Source: Pseudoalteromonas sp. XMcav2-N | GTDB lineage: Bacteria > Pseudomonadota > Gammaproteobacteria > Enterobacterales > Alteromonadaceae | Assembly: GCF_024124545.1 (NCBI RefSeq) | Contig: NZ_JAMXSF010000001.1 | Span: forward strand, 124,001-188,000 | Direction of reading: 5' to 3' | DNA length: 64,000 nt | In this document: positions 7,831 to 17,458 of the stretch, piece after piece | Position numbering within the stretch: the stretch's first letter is position 1 | How the letters are laid out: each line of letters begins with the position of its first letter | Position numbers and translations under genes: made by a program | The notes under the pieces: model-generated | What the model saw: the letters and a program-made list of their open reading frames with translations, nothing else | What the model was told of the DNA's origin: nothing | The model's database searches: none

Positions 7831-8170
7831 TTTACTTTCCTTTTACTTCTAATTATTTCCAGTTATTCCATATTTAAAGCGGCAATTATTTCAATTGCGG
7901 CACTTAATAAAGCATACAAATTAAACAGATGCAACGTTTAGTGTGTTGTTTTTTAAGTGTTTGATAGAGCAATTTAATGCAACAAATATCACAGAGATAT
8001 CGCGGCTTTTGCCCTTGTTTGGTAGCCAGGTGTCAGCTGTGCCTGAGTCTTTGGGAACAGCGATGGATAATAGTGTATGTGGGCTGTAACTAAGCGGTTT
8101 GAATTGTTGACGTTCCAAGTGCAGACCAATTACAGGGCTTATTATTTTTGTTTAGCCTCAAATATAATAG

Positions 8171-8305
8171 CTGAAGCCACTCACTAAGAGTGTTATATAT
8201 GGGTACAGACTCCAGGGCTGGTATGACGAAGTTGAGGTCGATATAACGGTCAATATTACCGTACACCCCGATGGCGATCAGATCTTGGCTAAAATGCGCC
8301 CCTGA
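8171..8305 (+). pseudogene. Possible gene remnant, 44 codons without start
   Basis: This frame opens after a stop at 8168-8170 and ends with TGA at 8303-8305. It includes the protein-like string GWYDEVEVDITVNITVHPDG, with alternating hydrophobic residues as in a beta-strand. There is no ATG or GTG start with a ribosome-binding site, so if it was ever coding it is a 3' remnant. The family is not recognised. Confidence 0.2.
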
Positions 8306-8312
8306 CGGGCGC
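8296..8312 (-). terminator. Probable terminator of the PD40 protein gene
   Basis: GCGCCC and GGGCGC form a six-base-pair stem with a five-base loop. On the minus strand it is followed by ATTTT, about 60 bases after the stop codon at 8370. Confidence 0.45.
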
Positions 8313-8369
8313 GTGTTATTGAAATGAATAAGCGCTAGGTTAGCGGCTTGATATCAGAGCTGTACAGTT

Positions 8370-9218
8370 TTATAGCTTAGGTCTTAATTGCTCAATGATG
8401 TGCGCATCTACCCAGTAGGGACTTCCCACAACATAGCGGCTGCCATCTTGTTTTGTTTTTACATCACCGCGCCAGAAAAACAGGTATTTACCATCCGGCG
8501 TCACCTTAGGGCGCTGCTCGTACAGTGGGGTATTTATTTTGTCGCCCATATTGATGGCTTCTCCCCAGCTGCCATCTGGTTGGCGGAAGCTTATAAATAT
8601 ATCGGGCGTGTTTTCGCCGTCTTTTTCAGCATCCCACATGAGATAGGATTCATCAGGGGCAATAAAAGGGTGGGCAATGTACTTACCTTTGTTAACGGTG
8701 TTGCTCATTTTTACCGGTGTTTCATATCTGCCATTGATTTTGCGTGAGTAGCTTAAATGTCCGCTACCGTCATCAAAGTTCAACACATAGAAATAAATCG
8801 TATCGGCGGCAGAACGAGTGTAACCAATGACAGGAATATCTTTGAATGGCGCGAATTTCTTGATTTCAGAGACAGGCGGGCTAAAGCGTGATTGGTAGGC
8901 ATTTGTCTTGCCTGCAGGAATTGACTTCCAGTGCCAGGTATCATTTTTGTATTGCATGGCAAGCCGGGTACTTTGTCCGTATTCTCCCCCAGAGCGAGTA
9001 AATGTGAGTTCAGTCATATCTGGTAAAAACAACACTTCTGTTTCGAGGTGAGTATCTGTTGCAATCACGCCTGGCGCAAAGGCACGCGGTGTTAGCCCGG
9101 GAGAGGGTTGACCTAGATATGGCCCTTTGAAAGCAGGTGCCTGATTGTGTGCGTTACTGCTGTGGCTGGTTGTTAACCCGACGAGTAACAGAGGAAATAT
9201 GCGATAGACAACGTGCAT
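8370..9218 (-). CDS. Secreted PD40/TolB-like beta-propeller protein
   Basis: 282 residues with an N-terminal signal peptide (MHVVYRIFPLLLVGL..., cleavage near residues 20-23). The mature part carries PD40-type blade motifs such as AHPFIAPDESYLMWDAE and QRPKVTPDGKYLFFWRGD, the pattern of TolB-like six-bladed propellers. This protein is long enough for only part or all of one small propeller. It is probably periplasmic. It stands alone between terminators, so its partner or substrate cannot be inferred. Confidence 0.75.
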   Translation of the reverse strand: MHVVYRIFPLLLVGLTTSHSSNAHNQAPAFKGPYLGQPSPGLTPRAFAPGVIATDTHLETEVLFLPDMTELTFTRSGGEYGQSTRLAMQYKNDTWHWKSIPAGKTNAYQSRFSPPVSEIKKFAPFKDIPVIGYTRSAADTIYFYVLNFDDGSGHLSYSRKINGRYETPVKMSNTVNKGKYIAHPFIAPDESYLMWDAEKDGENTPDIFISFRQPDGSWGEAINMGDKINTPLYEQRPKVTPDGKYLFFWRGDVKTKQDGSRYVVGSPYWVDAHIIEQLRPKL

Positions 9219-9558
9219 GATTGTTCCTTATTTTTCTGATGCTATGTGGTCTGAGTAAGGTGAAGCCGTCTCACAGTACCGTGTTTTGTGTGTGATGCCT
9301 GACTTTGCACTGATTTTTTAGTGATTTAGCGCTGACAGCAGACTGCTTTTGGTTTTCGACAGAGTCAGAGTCGGTAAGGAAATACCTATTTAAAAGAATG
9401 AAAGGTACTTCTAAAAGTTTGAAAAAAATGCTTATTGCTGATTTAAAGCTGGTTTTTATGTGTATAGCGATATGTGCTTTGAAATTGGCAGGGATGGGCT
9501 GCTTACATGAATAAAAAACGCGACACTCAGGTCGCGTTTTTCTTCTGCTGTGTGAGTG
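9219..9558. other. Intergenic region between PD40 gene and lipA
   Basis: About 340 bases, AT-rich in the second half. It should hold the promoter of the PD40 gene (minus strand, near 9219) and holds the lipA terminator at 9513-9541. No other gene or structured element was recognised. Confidence 0.5.
9513..9541 (-). terminator. Terminator of the lipA operon
   Basis: AAAACGCGAC and GTCGCGTTTT form a perfect ten-base-pair stem around a six-base loop. On the minus strand a T-run follows, 18 bases after the lipA stop codon. It is symmetric enough to work in both directions. Confidence 0.85.
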
Positions 9559-10524
9559 TTACTTCACCTCTTTACCCGCAGCTTGCTGATCAGCATGATA
9601 GCTGGAGCGTACAAACGGGCCGCAGGCGGCGTGGCTGAAGCCAATTTCGTCGGCGTACTCTTTCAGTGCATCGAATTCTGCGGGTGGCACGTAGCGTTTT
9701 ACCGGCAGGTGGTGTTTTGACGGTGCCAGGTATTGACCAACAGTCAGCATGTCGACATTGTGTTCACGCAGGTCGCGCAGCACTTCTTCAATTTCTGACA
9801 TCTCTTCACCCAGACCGACCATCAGGCCAGACTTGGTTTTCACCTCAGGGTGCGCTTCTTTAAAGCGACGTAACAGCTCCAGTGACCACTTGTAGTCGGC
9901 ACCCGGACGGGCCATTTTGTAAAGGCGTGGTGCGGTTTCCAGGTTGTGGTTAAACACATCCGGCGGCGTCTCGGTTAAGATCTCCAGTGCGCGGTCCATC
10001 CGGCCACGGAAATCCGGTACCAGGATCTCGATGGTAATCCCCGGGTTGTGTTTGCGAATTTCGCGAATACAATCGGCAAAATGCTGGGCACCACCGTCAC
10101 GCAGGTCATCACGGTCAACCGAAGTGATCACCACGTATTTCAGCTTCATGTCTTTGATGGTCAGTGCCAGCTTTTCTGGCTCTGCGGCATCTGGCTTGAG
10201 CGGACGACCATGTGCCACGTCACAGAATGGGCAACGACGGGTACAGATGGCACCCAAAATCATAAAGGTGGCGGTACCGTGGTTAAAACACTCCGACAGG
10301 TTAGGGCATGAGGCTTCTTCACAGACGGAGTGCAGGCCGTGCTTGCGCATCGCTTGCTTAATGCCATCAATACGCTCGCTGGATTTTGGTAGACGGATCT
10401 TCAGCCAGTCCGGCTTGCGGAGCATTTCATCGCGCTCGGTTGGCATTACTTTAACCGGGATCAACGCCATTTTTTCTGCGTCGCGGAGTTTTACCCCTGG
10501 CTCAATTTTCACTGGTTTACTCAT
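9559..10524 (-). CDS. lipA: Lipoyl synthase
   Basis: 321 residues, the usual length. This radical SAM enzyme inserts two sulfurs into protein-bound octanoyl groups to make lipoyl cofactors. Both iron-sulfur cluster motifs are present: the auxiliary cluster cysteines in [12 protein letters not shown] and the radical SAM C-x3-C-x2-C in CTRRCPFC. The start codon overlaps the end of lipB by four bases, and the two genes act in sequence on lipoyl domains of pyruvate and 2-oxoglutarate dehydrogenases and the glycine cleavage H protein. It is the last gene of the minus-strand cluster. Confidence 0.98.
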   Translation of the reverse strand: MSKPVKIEPGVKLRDAEKMALIPVKVMPTERDEMLRKPDWLKIRLPKSSERIDGIKQAMRKHGLHSVCEEASCPNLSECFNHGTATFMILGAICTRRCPFCDVAHGRPLKPDAAEPEKLALTIKDMKLKYVVITSVDRDDLRDGGAQHFADCIREIRKHNPGITIEILVPDFRGRMDRALEILTETPPDVFNHNLETAPRLYKMARPGADYKWSLELLRRFKEAHPEVKTKSGLMVGLGEEMSEIEEVLRDLREHNVDMLTVGQYLAPSKHHLPVKRYVPPAEFDALKEYADEIGFSHAACGPFVRSSYHADQQAAGKEVK

Positions 10525-11174
10525 TCGTTTTCAAACCCCTGGGTGTGTATAACCTGCTCGGCCTCGAGGCGCTTGAGCATATGTTGTACCAGGCCATTGC
10601 CCGCATCGGTAAGCGTAGCTGGGCCATTAAGTTGACTGGTTTGCACCATTTCCATGCCGGCATAGCCACATGGGTTGATGCGTAAAAATGGACTCATATC
10701 CATGTTGACGTTCAGCGCCAGACCATGAAACGAGCAACCCCGACGGACCCGCAGTCCTAATGAGGCAATTTTGGCATCATTGACGTAGACACCCGGCGCA
10801 TCTGGCTTGGCATAGGCTTCAATGCCATAATCCTGAAGCATATCTATGATGGTTTCTTCAAGCCAGGTGACCAGTTCGCGTACCCCGATTTTCAGGCGAC
10901 GCAGGTTAAACAGCACATACATCATCTGCTGGCCCGGGCCATGATACGTGACCTGGCCACCTCTATCGACCTTAACGACAGGAATGTCACCAGGCGCCAA
11001 CAAGTGCTCAGCTTTGCCAGCCTGACCCTGAGTAAACACCGGCTCGTGTTCAACCAACCAGATCTCATCCGGGCTGTTATCATCACGGGTATCGGTAAAC
11101 GACTGCATTTTTTGCCAGATTGGCTCATAGGCCTGGCGGCCAAGCTGACGAACTATGATACTGCGGTTGCTCAT
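10521..11174 (-). CDS. lipB: Octanoyl-[ACP]:protein N-octanoyltransferase
   Basis: 217 residues. LipB moves octanoate from acyl carrier protein onto lipoyl domains. It shows the family motifs [12 protein letters not shown] and AKIASLG followed by [11 protein letters not shown], which contain the catalytic Lys and the structural Cys/His region. It overlaps lipA by four bases (ATGA-type coupling) and lies 14 bases after ybeD, the same order as in Escherichia coli. Confidence 0.97.
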   Translation of the reverse strand: MSNRSIIVRQLGRQAYEPIWQKMQSFTDTRDDNSPDEIWLVEHEPVFTQGQAGKAEHLLAPGDIPVVKVDRGGQVTYHGPGQQMMYVLFNLRRLKIGVRELVTWLEETIIDMLQDYGIEAYAKPDAPGVYVNDAKIASLGLRVRRGCSFHGLALNVNMDMSPFLRINPCGYAGMEMVQTSQLNGPATLTDAGNGLVQHMLKRLEAEQVIHTQGFENE

Positions 11175-11188
11175 ATCAGTCTTACGCC

Positions 11189-11467
11189 TTAAAGCACGTA
11201 ACGGACGTCTGGCAGTGAACCTATCTCAGTGTAGATCTGCTCGATGTGCTCTTTAGACGTCACAGTGGCAACCAGGGTGACGGATTCATAGTTGCCTTTG
11301 CTGCTTGGCTTAGTTTTAGGTGCATAGTCACCAGGTGCCAAAGTTTGCATCTTTGCCACAACCTGATCGGTCAGGTTGACATTCGCCAGACCCATGATCT
11401 TGAAAGTAAACGGGCAAGGGAACTCTAAGTACTCGTCAAACTTAGTATTTTTTACAGGTGTTACCAC
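11189..11467 (-). CDS. ybeD: YbeD family regulator-like protein (DUF493)
   Basis: 92 residues with the start chosen here, a GTG at 11467 preceded by GAGG eight bases upstream. A longer reading to an ATG at 11533 would add 22 residues absent from the family and without a ribosome-binding site. The family signature [12 protein letters not shown] is near the N-terminus, followed by a small alpha/beta ACT-like fold. E. coli YbeD is 87 residues and also sits between dacA and lipB. Its molecular role is not settled. Confidence 0.9.
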   Translation of the reverse strand: MVTPVKNTKFDEYLEFPCPFTFKIMGLANVNLTDQVVAKMQTLAPGDYAPKTKPSSKGNYESVTLVATVTSKEHIEQIYTEIGSLPDVRYVL

Positions 11468-11550
11468 AACGGTATCCTCACTACTTGGCTGGGCCTGAAC
11501 AGACCCCGGCACACTACATATCTTGGCGGGCATTCTAGCATTTTTGCGAC

Positions 11551-11578
11551 AAAAAAAAACGCCTCCGGTGGGAGGCGT
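11551..11578 (-). terminator. Terminator of dacA
   Basis: ACGCCTCC and GGAGGCGT form a perfect eight-base-pair stem with a four-base loop, followed on the minus strand by nine T residues, 30 bases after dacA. It separates the elongasome genes from the ybeD-lipB-lipA transcript. Confidence 0.9.
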
Positions 11579-11607
11579 CTGTGATTATAAGCCCACTAAT
11601 AACGGGG

Positions 11608-12771
11608 TTATTGCATGATCTGTAAACGTAAGTAGTCGTAGATCTTGCTGAAGAAGCTGCCTTCTTCTATTTCTTCAAGTGTGACCAGCGGGTACTGAGC
11701 GATGTCTTCGCCTTCCAGTTGCAAGAATAAAGTACCGACCTTGCTGCCTTTTGCCAGCGGCGCTTCGAGGGTCTTATCCAGCTCGAAGTGGGCCTTCAGG
11801 TTTTTACGCTGACCACGTGGAATGGTGATCGGTGTGTCCTCGGCAATACCCAGTGATACGGTTTCCTTATTACCCATCCAGATCCGTTGGTCGGCAAAGC
11901 TGTCGCCTGCTTTATAAGGGGTAATGGTTTCGAAGAAGCGAAAGCCATAGTTCAGGAGCTTTTTACTCTCTACTTTACGAGCACGTTCACTGGCTGTGCC
12001 CATGACCACGGCGATCAGACGCATATCGCCTTTAGTAGCTGAAGTTACCAGGCTGTAGCCCGCTTCTGAGGTGTGACCGGTTTTAATGCCGTCGACGTCC
12101 AGGCTGGCATCCCACAACAGGGAGTTACGGTTGTACTGCTTAATGCCATTAAAGGTGAACGACTTCTCTTTGTAGATGGCATATTCTTCCGGCACATCAC
12201 GAATAAGCGCTGCGCCTAGGGTCGCCATGTCTCTTGGGGTGGTGTAATGCTCATCGGTATCCAGGCCATGACTGTTTACAAAATGGGTGTTGGTCATCCC
12301 CAGTTTCTCGCCATGGGCATTCATCAGATCGGCAAAGGCACTTTCGCTGCCGGCGATATGCTCTGCCAGCGCAACACAGGCGTCGTTACCTGATTGAATG
12401 ATCACACCGCGGTTAAGGTCTTCAACACTGACCTGTTTACCCACTTCGATAAACATCTTGGAAGATTCCGGGAAATTCTTCGCCCAGGCCTTTTCACTGA
12501 TGGTGACCATGTCTTCATTGGCAATATTACCGGCCAGCAGCTCGGTACCAATCACATAGCTGGTCATCATTTTGGTTAAGCTCGCCGGGGCCAGTTTGGT
12601 GTCCGGGTTGCCTTCTGCAATCACCTTACCGGTTGTAAAATCCACCAGGAAATAGCCTTTGGCGCTGACCTGAGGTGGTGAAGGCAAGATCTGTGCACTG
12701 GCCGAAAACAGGGTGAACGAACACACGGCACCCACTAAGTGTTTAATAAATTTAGGTTTGAAAACTGTCAT
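11608..12771 (-). CDS. dacA: D-alanyl-D-alanine carboxypeptidase (PBP5/6 type)
   Basis: About 387 residues from the start at 12771; an upstream in-frame ATG at 12801 adds 10 residues that do not fit a signal peptide. After the signal peptide (about 25 residues, ending SASA) come the serine penicillin-binding motifs: SLTK with the catalytic serine, SGN, and KTG in GIKTGHTSEAG. The C-terminal domain ends in an amphipathic helix (FFSKIYDYLRLQIMQ) that anchors PBP5 to the inner membrane. The enzyme trims the terminal D-Ala from peptidoglycan pentapeptides in the periplasm. Downstream of rlpA, as in E. coli. Confidence 0.96.
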   Translation of the reverse strand: MTVFKPKFIKHLVGAVCSFTLFSASAQILPSPPQVSAKGYFLVDFTTGKVIAEGNPDTKLAPASLTKMMTSYVIGTELLAGNIANEDMVTISEKAWAKNFPESSKMFIEVGKQVSVEDLNRGVIIQSGNDACVALAEHIAGSESAFADLMNAHGEKLGMTNTHFVNSHGLDTDEHYTTPRDMATLGAALIRDVPEEYAIYKEKSFTFNGIKQYNRNSLLWDASLDVDGIKTGHTSEAGYSLVTSATKGDMRLIAVVMGTASERARKVESKKLLNYGFRFFETITPYKAGDSFADQRIWMGNKETVSLGIAEDTPITIPRGQRKNLKAHFELDKTLEAPLAKGSKVGTLFLQLEGEDIAQYPLVTLEEIEEGSFFSKIYDYLRLQIMQ

Positions 12772-12825
12772 TATGCTCGCTTTTTGGTTGTTGATCGGCA
12801 TGTTTAAATGTCATTACTGAATATT

Positions 12826-13590
12826 TTAAAGTTCATGTTCTGTGTAAAGCAAGAAGGCGCGATTAAATTCACCCTGGCGCAAGGTTTCTAAGAGCTTTTG
12901 CGCGGTATTATCGTCGGTGATCGGGCCAAGTCTTAGCTTGTATAAATTGTCCTCAAAGGCAATGGGTGTGCCAAGCTGAAATTGCTGCGACAAGGTGCTG
13001 GCCAGCGCCTGTACATTTTCAATGTTACTGGCGGCGGCAACCTGCACATAGGTTAGCCTGGGCGTATCGCGCGCTATGGTAAGGGCTTCTATCTTAACCT
13101 GTGCTGTACCCTGGCGATGAAAGCCCAGTTTATAGGCGGCGGCATAAGATAAGTCAATCAGCCGGTCATCGTGAAAGGGTCCACGGTCATTGACCCTGAC
13201 AATGGCGCTTTTGCCATTGTCGACATTGGTGACGCGCACAAAGCTTGGCAGCGGCAGTGTTTTGTGCGCGGCGGTCATATCAAACATGTTGAACACCTCG
13301 CCATTAGAGGTGTAGTAGCCATGGAATTTATGTCCATACCAGGACGCAGTGCCTTGCGCCTGATAGCCTTTTTCATCTGACATGGGCGTATACCGCTTGC
13401 CTAGTACCTCATAGGGGCGACCTGCGCTAACACTTTTGGCTTCACTGGTCACCAGTGCGTCCTGCATCTCCAGCTCAGTGGGCGCGCGCAACGGGGCTTT
13501 GTCCTGCTTCACATGATAGCGACTGCTACAGGCGCTTAATACTACAACAAAGCCCAGTAGTGCAGCTTGTTTAAACGTCCTCTTCATCAC
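12826..13590 (-). CDS. rlpA: RlpA septal ring lytic transglycosylase (lipoprotein)
   Basis: 254 residues. The signal peptide ends in a lipobox (VVLSAC, lipidated Cys about residue 21). The double-psi beta-barrel domain includes GTASWYGHKFHGYYTSNGE, with conserved catalytic Asp/His candidates in MTAAHKTLP and VNDRGPF. Residues about 175-250 form a SPOR domain that binds denuded septal glycan. RlpA cleaves glycans lacking stem peptides at division sites. It overlaps rodA by four bases, placing it in the mrdA-rodA-rlpA-dacA operon. Confidence 0.95.
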   Translation of the reverse strand: MMKRTFKQAALLGFVVVLSACSSRYHVKQDKAPLRAPTELEMQDALVTSEAKSVSAGRPYEVLGKRYTPMSDEKGYQAQGTASWYGHKFHGYYTSNGEVFNMFDMTAAHKTLPLPSFVRVTNVDNGKSAIVRVNDRGPFHDDRLIDLSYAAAYKLGFHRQGTAQVKIEALTIARDTPRLTYVQVAAASNIENVQALASTLSQQFQLGTPIAFEDNLYKLRLGPITDDNTAQKLLETLRQGEFNRAFLLYTEHEL

Positions 13591-14693
13591 TTCAATAACA
13601 TCCTCTTATCTGTGGCTATCGACATGATAATGCCAAATCCGGCCATCAGGGTCACCATAGAGGTGCCGCCATAACTGATCAAGGGGAGTGGTACTCCCAC
13701 AACAGGAAGCAAACCCGATACCATGCCAATATTAACAAAAATATATACGAAAAAGGTGAGCGTCAGTGCGCCAGCCAGCAGTTTACTAAAGGCATCTTGC
13801 GCGTTTACTGCAATGTACAGGCCACGGCCAATAATAAACAGGTACAGGCTCAGTAAAATGACCACACCGGTGAGCCCGAATTCCTCACTTAACACCGAAA
13901 AGATGAAGTCAGTATGACGTTCGGGCAGAAACTCCAATTGCGACTGGGTACCTTGCAGCCAGCCTTTGCCTTCTATGCCGCCTGAGCCGATGGCAATTTT
14001 TGATTGTATAATGTGATAGCCTGAGCCCAGCGGGTCACTTTCAGGGTCTAAAAAGGTCAGCACTCTCTGCTTTTGATAGGCATGCATACCAAAATGCCAC
14101 AGCGCAAATCCGCCCGGAATGGCTAGCAGAACACCGGAGCCAATCAGCTTCCAGCTGAGCCCGCCAAGAAACAGCACAAATATCCCCGAGCTGGCGATGA
14201 GTATAGACGTGCCCAGGTCGGGTTGTTCTTTGATCAGCAAGGTTGGCACCAGCACAATCGCAAAGCCAACAATTATATGGATAAAGCGTGGCGGCATATG
14301 GTGGCGGCCAATGTACCAGGCAACCATCATAGGTACTGCGACTTTCATGATCTCGGATGGCTGAAAACGGGTAATGCCCAGATCCAGCCAGCGCTGTGCG
14401 CCTTTACTGCTGACCCCGACAAACAACACGGCAACCAGCATCAGCAGGCCAATGGTGTACATGGGAAACACCAGCCTTTTTAAGGTATTGGGAGACAGCT
14501 GGGCCACCAACAGCATGGCCGCAAAGGCGGCAAACATACGTTTGCTGTGGCGTACCACCATATCCATATCCTGGCCACTGGCACTGTAGACAATGGTGAT
14601 ACTACCGACCATCATCGCCAGCATAGCGAGCAGTAGCGGCAAGTCGATATGCAGCCTTTGCCAGATGGTACGCTGTTGATTTAACGGGCTCAT
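13587..14693 (-). CDS. rodA: RodA peptidoglycan glycosyltransferase
   Basis: 368 residues and about ten membrane helices. This SEDS-family polymerase builds glycan strands with PBP2 during cell elongation. Family landmarks include QPDLGTSILI (with the catalytic Asp region), WLDLGITRFQPSEIMK, and the C-terminal GVPLPLISYGGTSM. It overlaps mrdA and rlpA by four bases each, so the elongasome proteins are translationally coupled. Also called mrdB. Confidence 0.98.
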   Translation of the reverse strand: MSPLNQQRTIWQRLHIDLPLLLAMLAMMVGSITIVYSASGQDMDMVVRHSKRMFAAFAAMLLVAQLSPNTLKRLVFPMYTIGLLMLVAVLFVGVSSKGAQRWLDLGITRFQPSEIMKVAVPMMVAWYIGRHHMPPRFIHIIVGFAIVLVPTLLIKEQPDLGTSILIASSGIFVLFLGGLSWKLIGSGVLLAIPGGFALWHFGMHAYQKQRVLTFLDPESDPLGSGYHIIQSKIAIGSGGIEGKGWLQGTQSQLEFLPERHTDFIFSVLSEEFGLTGVVILLSLYLFIIGRGLYIAVNAQDAFSKLLAGALTLTFFVYIFVNIGMVSGLLPVVGVPLPLISYGGTSMVTLMAGFGIIMSIATDKRMLLK

Positions 14694-16561
14694 TGTCCCT
14701 CCGTATCACTGGGGTAAGTGGCAAAATAATAGTCCATAAGGCGCCGTGCGATGGGGGCTGCGATGGCTGAACCACCACCTTGGTTTTCAACTACAATGGC
14801 GACCACAATACGGGGGTCACTATAGGGGGCGAACCCGGTGTAAATGGCATTGTCCCGGTGTCGTTCTTGCAATTTTTCAGCGTCATATTCTTCTCCCTGG
14901 GCAATACTGACGATTTGTGCCGTGCCCGTTTTTCCTGCCGGGTCATAGGTTGCGCCTTTGAATGCTTTGTGGGCCGTGCCGGTGGTTTTATAAACCGTGT
15001 TGTGCATCGCCTCTAGCGCAATACGCCAGTGGTCCGGATTTTTTAAAACCACAGGCGGTTTTTCATCGGTGTACATTTGTGTGACTTCATTGTCATGGCG
15101 GGCGACCTGTGCCAGGTGTGGCGGTCTGTGTGCCCCTTTGTTAACCAAAATGGATACTGCATTGGCAATTTGGATTGGTGTGGCAGTCCAGTAACCTTGC
15201 CCAATGCCGACTGAAATGGTATCACCAGGCCACCAGTTCTCCTTAAAGCGCTGACGCTTCCAGTCTGTGGTAGGCATAATGGCACCGGTTTCTTCGTAGA
15301 TATCAATACCGGACAGGTCTCCAAAGCCAAACTGACTCATAAAGTTACTGATCTTGGTGATGCCAAGTTGATAAGCCGTATGATAGAAATAAGTATCACA
15401 GGATTCTTCGATGGCTTTATATACGTCAACATGGCCGTGACCCCAGCGTTTCCAGTCGCGCCAGCGGTGGTCGACATTGGGGATCTGAAAAAAGCCCGGA
15501 TCCCAGAGTTTGGTTTGTTCCGTCACCAGCTCTTCTTCCAGTGCCAGAATGGCCAGATGTGGCTTAACCGTGGAGGCCGGTGCATAGCGACCCTGAGTGA
15601 CTCGGTTAATCAGGGGTCTGTCGGGATTAAGCAGCTCGCGATATTCTTTGCTGCTGATCCCATGGACAAAAAGGTTCGGGTCATAGCTGGGGTTGGAATA
15701 CATGGCCAACACCCCGCCGTCTTTGGGGTCGAGCACTACGATGGCACCCCGTACGCCTTCCAGCGCTTTTTGGGCTATCTGTTGCAGACCAATGTCCATG
15801 GTCAGGACGAGGTCCTCGCCAGGCTGCGGTGGTTCGACGCCTAAAGTACGAATGATGCGGCCACGGTTATTAACCTCTACGCGTTGTGACCCCACCACGC
15901 CATGCAGCCGTGACTCGTAAAACTTTTCAATGCCCAGTTTGCCGATATCCCGGGTTGCACGATAGTTGTTGGCATTACCTTCAGACTCGAGCTCGTCGAG
16001 CTCCTTTTTATTCAGTTTGGCAACATAACCCAGCGCGTGGGTTAGGGTATCGCCGTAGGGGTAGTAGCGAGCCAGCCGGGCTTCAATACTGAAGCCGGGA
16101 AACTTATGCTGATTGACCGAAAAAATGGCCACTTCTTCTTCGTTCAAGCGACCTTTGAGGATCTGGCTTTTGAAGCGACGATTATGACGTATGTCTTTAC
16201 GAAATTCTTCCACTTGCTGATCGCTGATGTCTATCAGGGCTCGGACCCGGGTCAACGCAGTGTCGAGATCTTCGACGTCTTCGGGGATCACTTCCAGATT
16301 GTAAACGGGACGGTTTTCGGCCAGGATGATGCCATTCCGGTCGTATATCAACCCTCGGTTTGGTGCGACCGGAATGACTTTAATACGGTTGTCGTTAGAA
16401 CGAGTCTGATAGGTTTCGTGCTCAGTTACCTGTAACTTATACACATTGTGCAGTAAGATACCAATCAGAGTAACCACGAATACAAAGCCAATAAAGGCGC
16501 GACGCGCAAACAGGTTTGCTTCTGCGCTATGGTCGCGGATCGTCGGCCTGTGATTGAGCAT
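14690..16561 (-). CDS. mrdA: Penicillin-binding protein 2, elongation transpeptidase
   Basis: 623 residues. One N-terminal membrane helix (about residues 22-42) is followed by the dimerisation/pedestal domain and a class B transpeptidase domain. The catalytic motifs are present: SxxK in ASTVKPHLA, SxN-type SCD in EESCDTYFY, and KTG in PAGKTGTAQ. It cross-links the glycan made by RodA. It is eight bases downstream of rlmH and coupled to rodA by a four-base overlap. Confidence 0.98.
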   Translation of the reverse strand: MLNHRPTIRDHSAEANLFARRAFIGFVFVVTLIGILLHNVYKLQVTEHETYQTRSNDNRIKVIPVAPNRGLIYDRNGIILAENRPVYNLEVIPEDVEDLDTALTRVRALIDISDQQVEEFRKDIRHNRRFKSQILKGRLNEEEVAIFSVNQHKFPGFSIEARLARYYPYGDTLTHALGYVAKLNKKELDELESEGNANNYRATRDIGKLGIEKFYESRLHGVVGSQRVEVNNRGRIIRTLGVEPPQPGEDLVLTMDIGLQQIAQKALEGVRGAIVVLDPKDGGVLAMYSNPSYDPNLFVHGISSKEYRELLNPDRPLINRVTQGRYAPASTVKPHLAILALEEELVTEQTKLWDPGFFQIPNVDHRWRDWKRWGHGHVDVYKAIEESCDTYFYHTAYQLGITKISNFMSQFGFGDLSGIDIYEETGAIMPTTDWKRQRFKENWWPGDTISVGIGQGYWTATPIQIANAVSILVNKGAHRPPHLAQVARHDNEVTQMYTDEKPPVVLKNPDHWRIALEAMHNTVYKTTGTAHKAFKGATYDPAGKTGTAQIVSIAQGEEYDAEKLQERHRDNAIYTGFAPYSDPRIVVAIVVENQGGGSAIAAPIARRLMDYYFATYPSDTEGQ

Positions 16562-16569
16562 AATGGTGA

Positions 16570-17040
16570 CTATTCCCTGTGATAAGGATGGTTATTGTTC
16601 AAACTCCAGCCTCGATACAGGCTTTCTGCTACCACAATGCGCACCAGTGGGTGCGGCAGTGTCAGATTGGACAGCGACCACTTTTGCTCTGCGGCGGCGA
16701 TACACTCCGGGGCCAAACCTTCCGGTCCGCCGATCAACAGACTTACATCGCGACCATCGAGTTGCCACTTTTCCATATTGGCGGCGAGCTGGTGGGTGTC
16801 CCAGGGCTTGCCCGTCACTTCTAATGTCACTATGCGGTTACCTTTGGGGATCGCGGTCAGGGTTTTTTCGCCCTCTTGCTGTAAAATGCGTTTAATATCT
16901 GCATTTTTACCCCGTTTACCAGCGGAGATTTCAATCAGCTCCAGCGGCATGTCTTTGGGAAAGCGCCGTTGATACTCCTTAAAGCCGGTCTCTACCCAGC
17001 CAGGCATTTTAGTACCGACTGCAATTAGCTGGATCTTCAC
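16570..17040 (-). CDS. rlmH: 23S rRNA pseudouridine-1915 N3-methyltransferase
   Basis: 156 residues, one or two more than the E. coli enzyme. RlmH is a SPOUT methyltransferase with the trefoil-knot SAM site at LLIGGPEGL and the C-terminal tail ending [17 protein letters not shown], which is typical of the family. It methylates the pseudouridine at position 1915 of the assembled 70S ribosome. One base separates it from rsfS; the pairing of the two ribosome genes before mrdA is conserved in gammaproteobacteria. Confidence 0.98.
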   Translation of the reverse strand: MKIQLIAVGTKMPGWVETGFKEYQRRFPKDMPLELIEISAGKRGKNADIKRILQQEGEKTLTAIPKGNRIVTLEVTGKPWDTHQLAANMEKWQLDGRDVSLLIGGPEGLAPECIAAAEQKWSLSNLTLPHPLVRIVVAESLYRGWSLNNNHPYHRE

Positions 17041-17041
17041 A

Positions 17042-17359
17042 TTAACCCCAGAGTTTTTCTAGGTCATAGAAGTCACGCGTCTGATCTTGCATGACGTGGA
17101 CAACTACATCGCCCAGATCGACTAACACCCATTCGCCTGTGTCCTGACCTTCCTGGCCCAGCGGTGTTTCACCGGCATGGCGTGCTTCTTTTGCGACATG
17201 ATCGGCAATTGATTGCACGTGGCGTTTGGAGTTACCAGAGCAGATAACCATATAATCAGTGACGGAAGAGGTATTTCTTACATCAAGGTGAACAATATCG
17301 CGGGCTTTCATGTCATCGACTTTGTCTAAGGCAAAATCTAGTAATTGTTTTGAATCCAA
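17042..17359 (-). CDS. rsfS: Ribosomal silencing factor RsfS
   Basis: 105 residues, full length. RsfS binds uL14 on the 50S subunit and blocks subunit joining when nutrients are low. Family signatures are [22 protein letters not shown] and [16 protein letters not shown], followed by [11 protein letters not shown]. It lies between nadD (99 bases upstream) and rlmH (one base downstream). Confidence 0.97.
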   Translation of the reverse strand: MDSKQLLDFALDKVDDMKARDIVHLDVRNTSSVTDYMVICSGNSKRHVQSIADHVAKEARHAGETPLGQEGQDTGEWVLVDLGDVVVHVMQDQTRDFYDLEKLWG

Positions 17360-17458
17360 ATCTCTGTCTCTTTGCTACAAATAAGCGGCAATTGTAACAC
17401 GGTTAGCGGGGGGAAACTCAAGTCTGTAACTGGGGTTACACGTCCATCTCTGCCGGGT

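Larger units (their letters stand above)
7831..8369. other. Intergenic region with a coding-like fragment
   Basis: About 540 bases without a full gene. The left end should contain the promoter of the Asp/Gly repeat gene (minus strand). The middle is AT-rich. The right end contains an unstarted coding-like stretch at 8171-8305 and a terminator for the gene at 8370-9218. Confidence 0.5.

Noticed and set aside
7921..8118. 65-residue minus-strand frame upstream of the Asp/Gly repeat gene
   Set aside because: Random-looking composition, no ribosome-binding site, and it falls where the promoter of the repeat gene should be.
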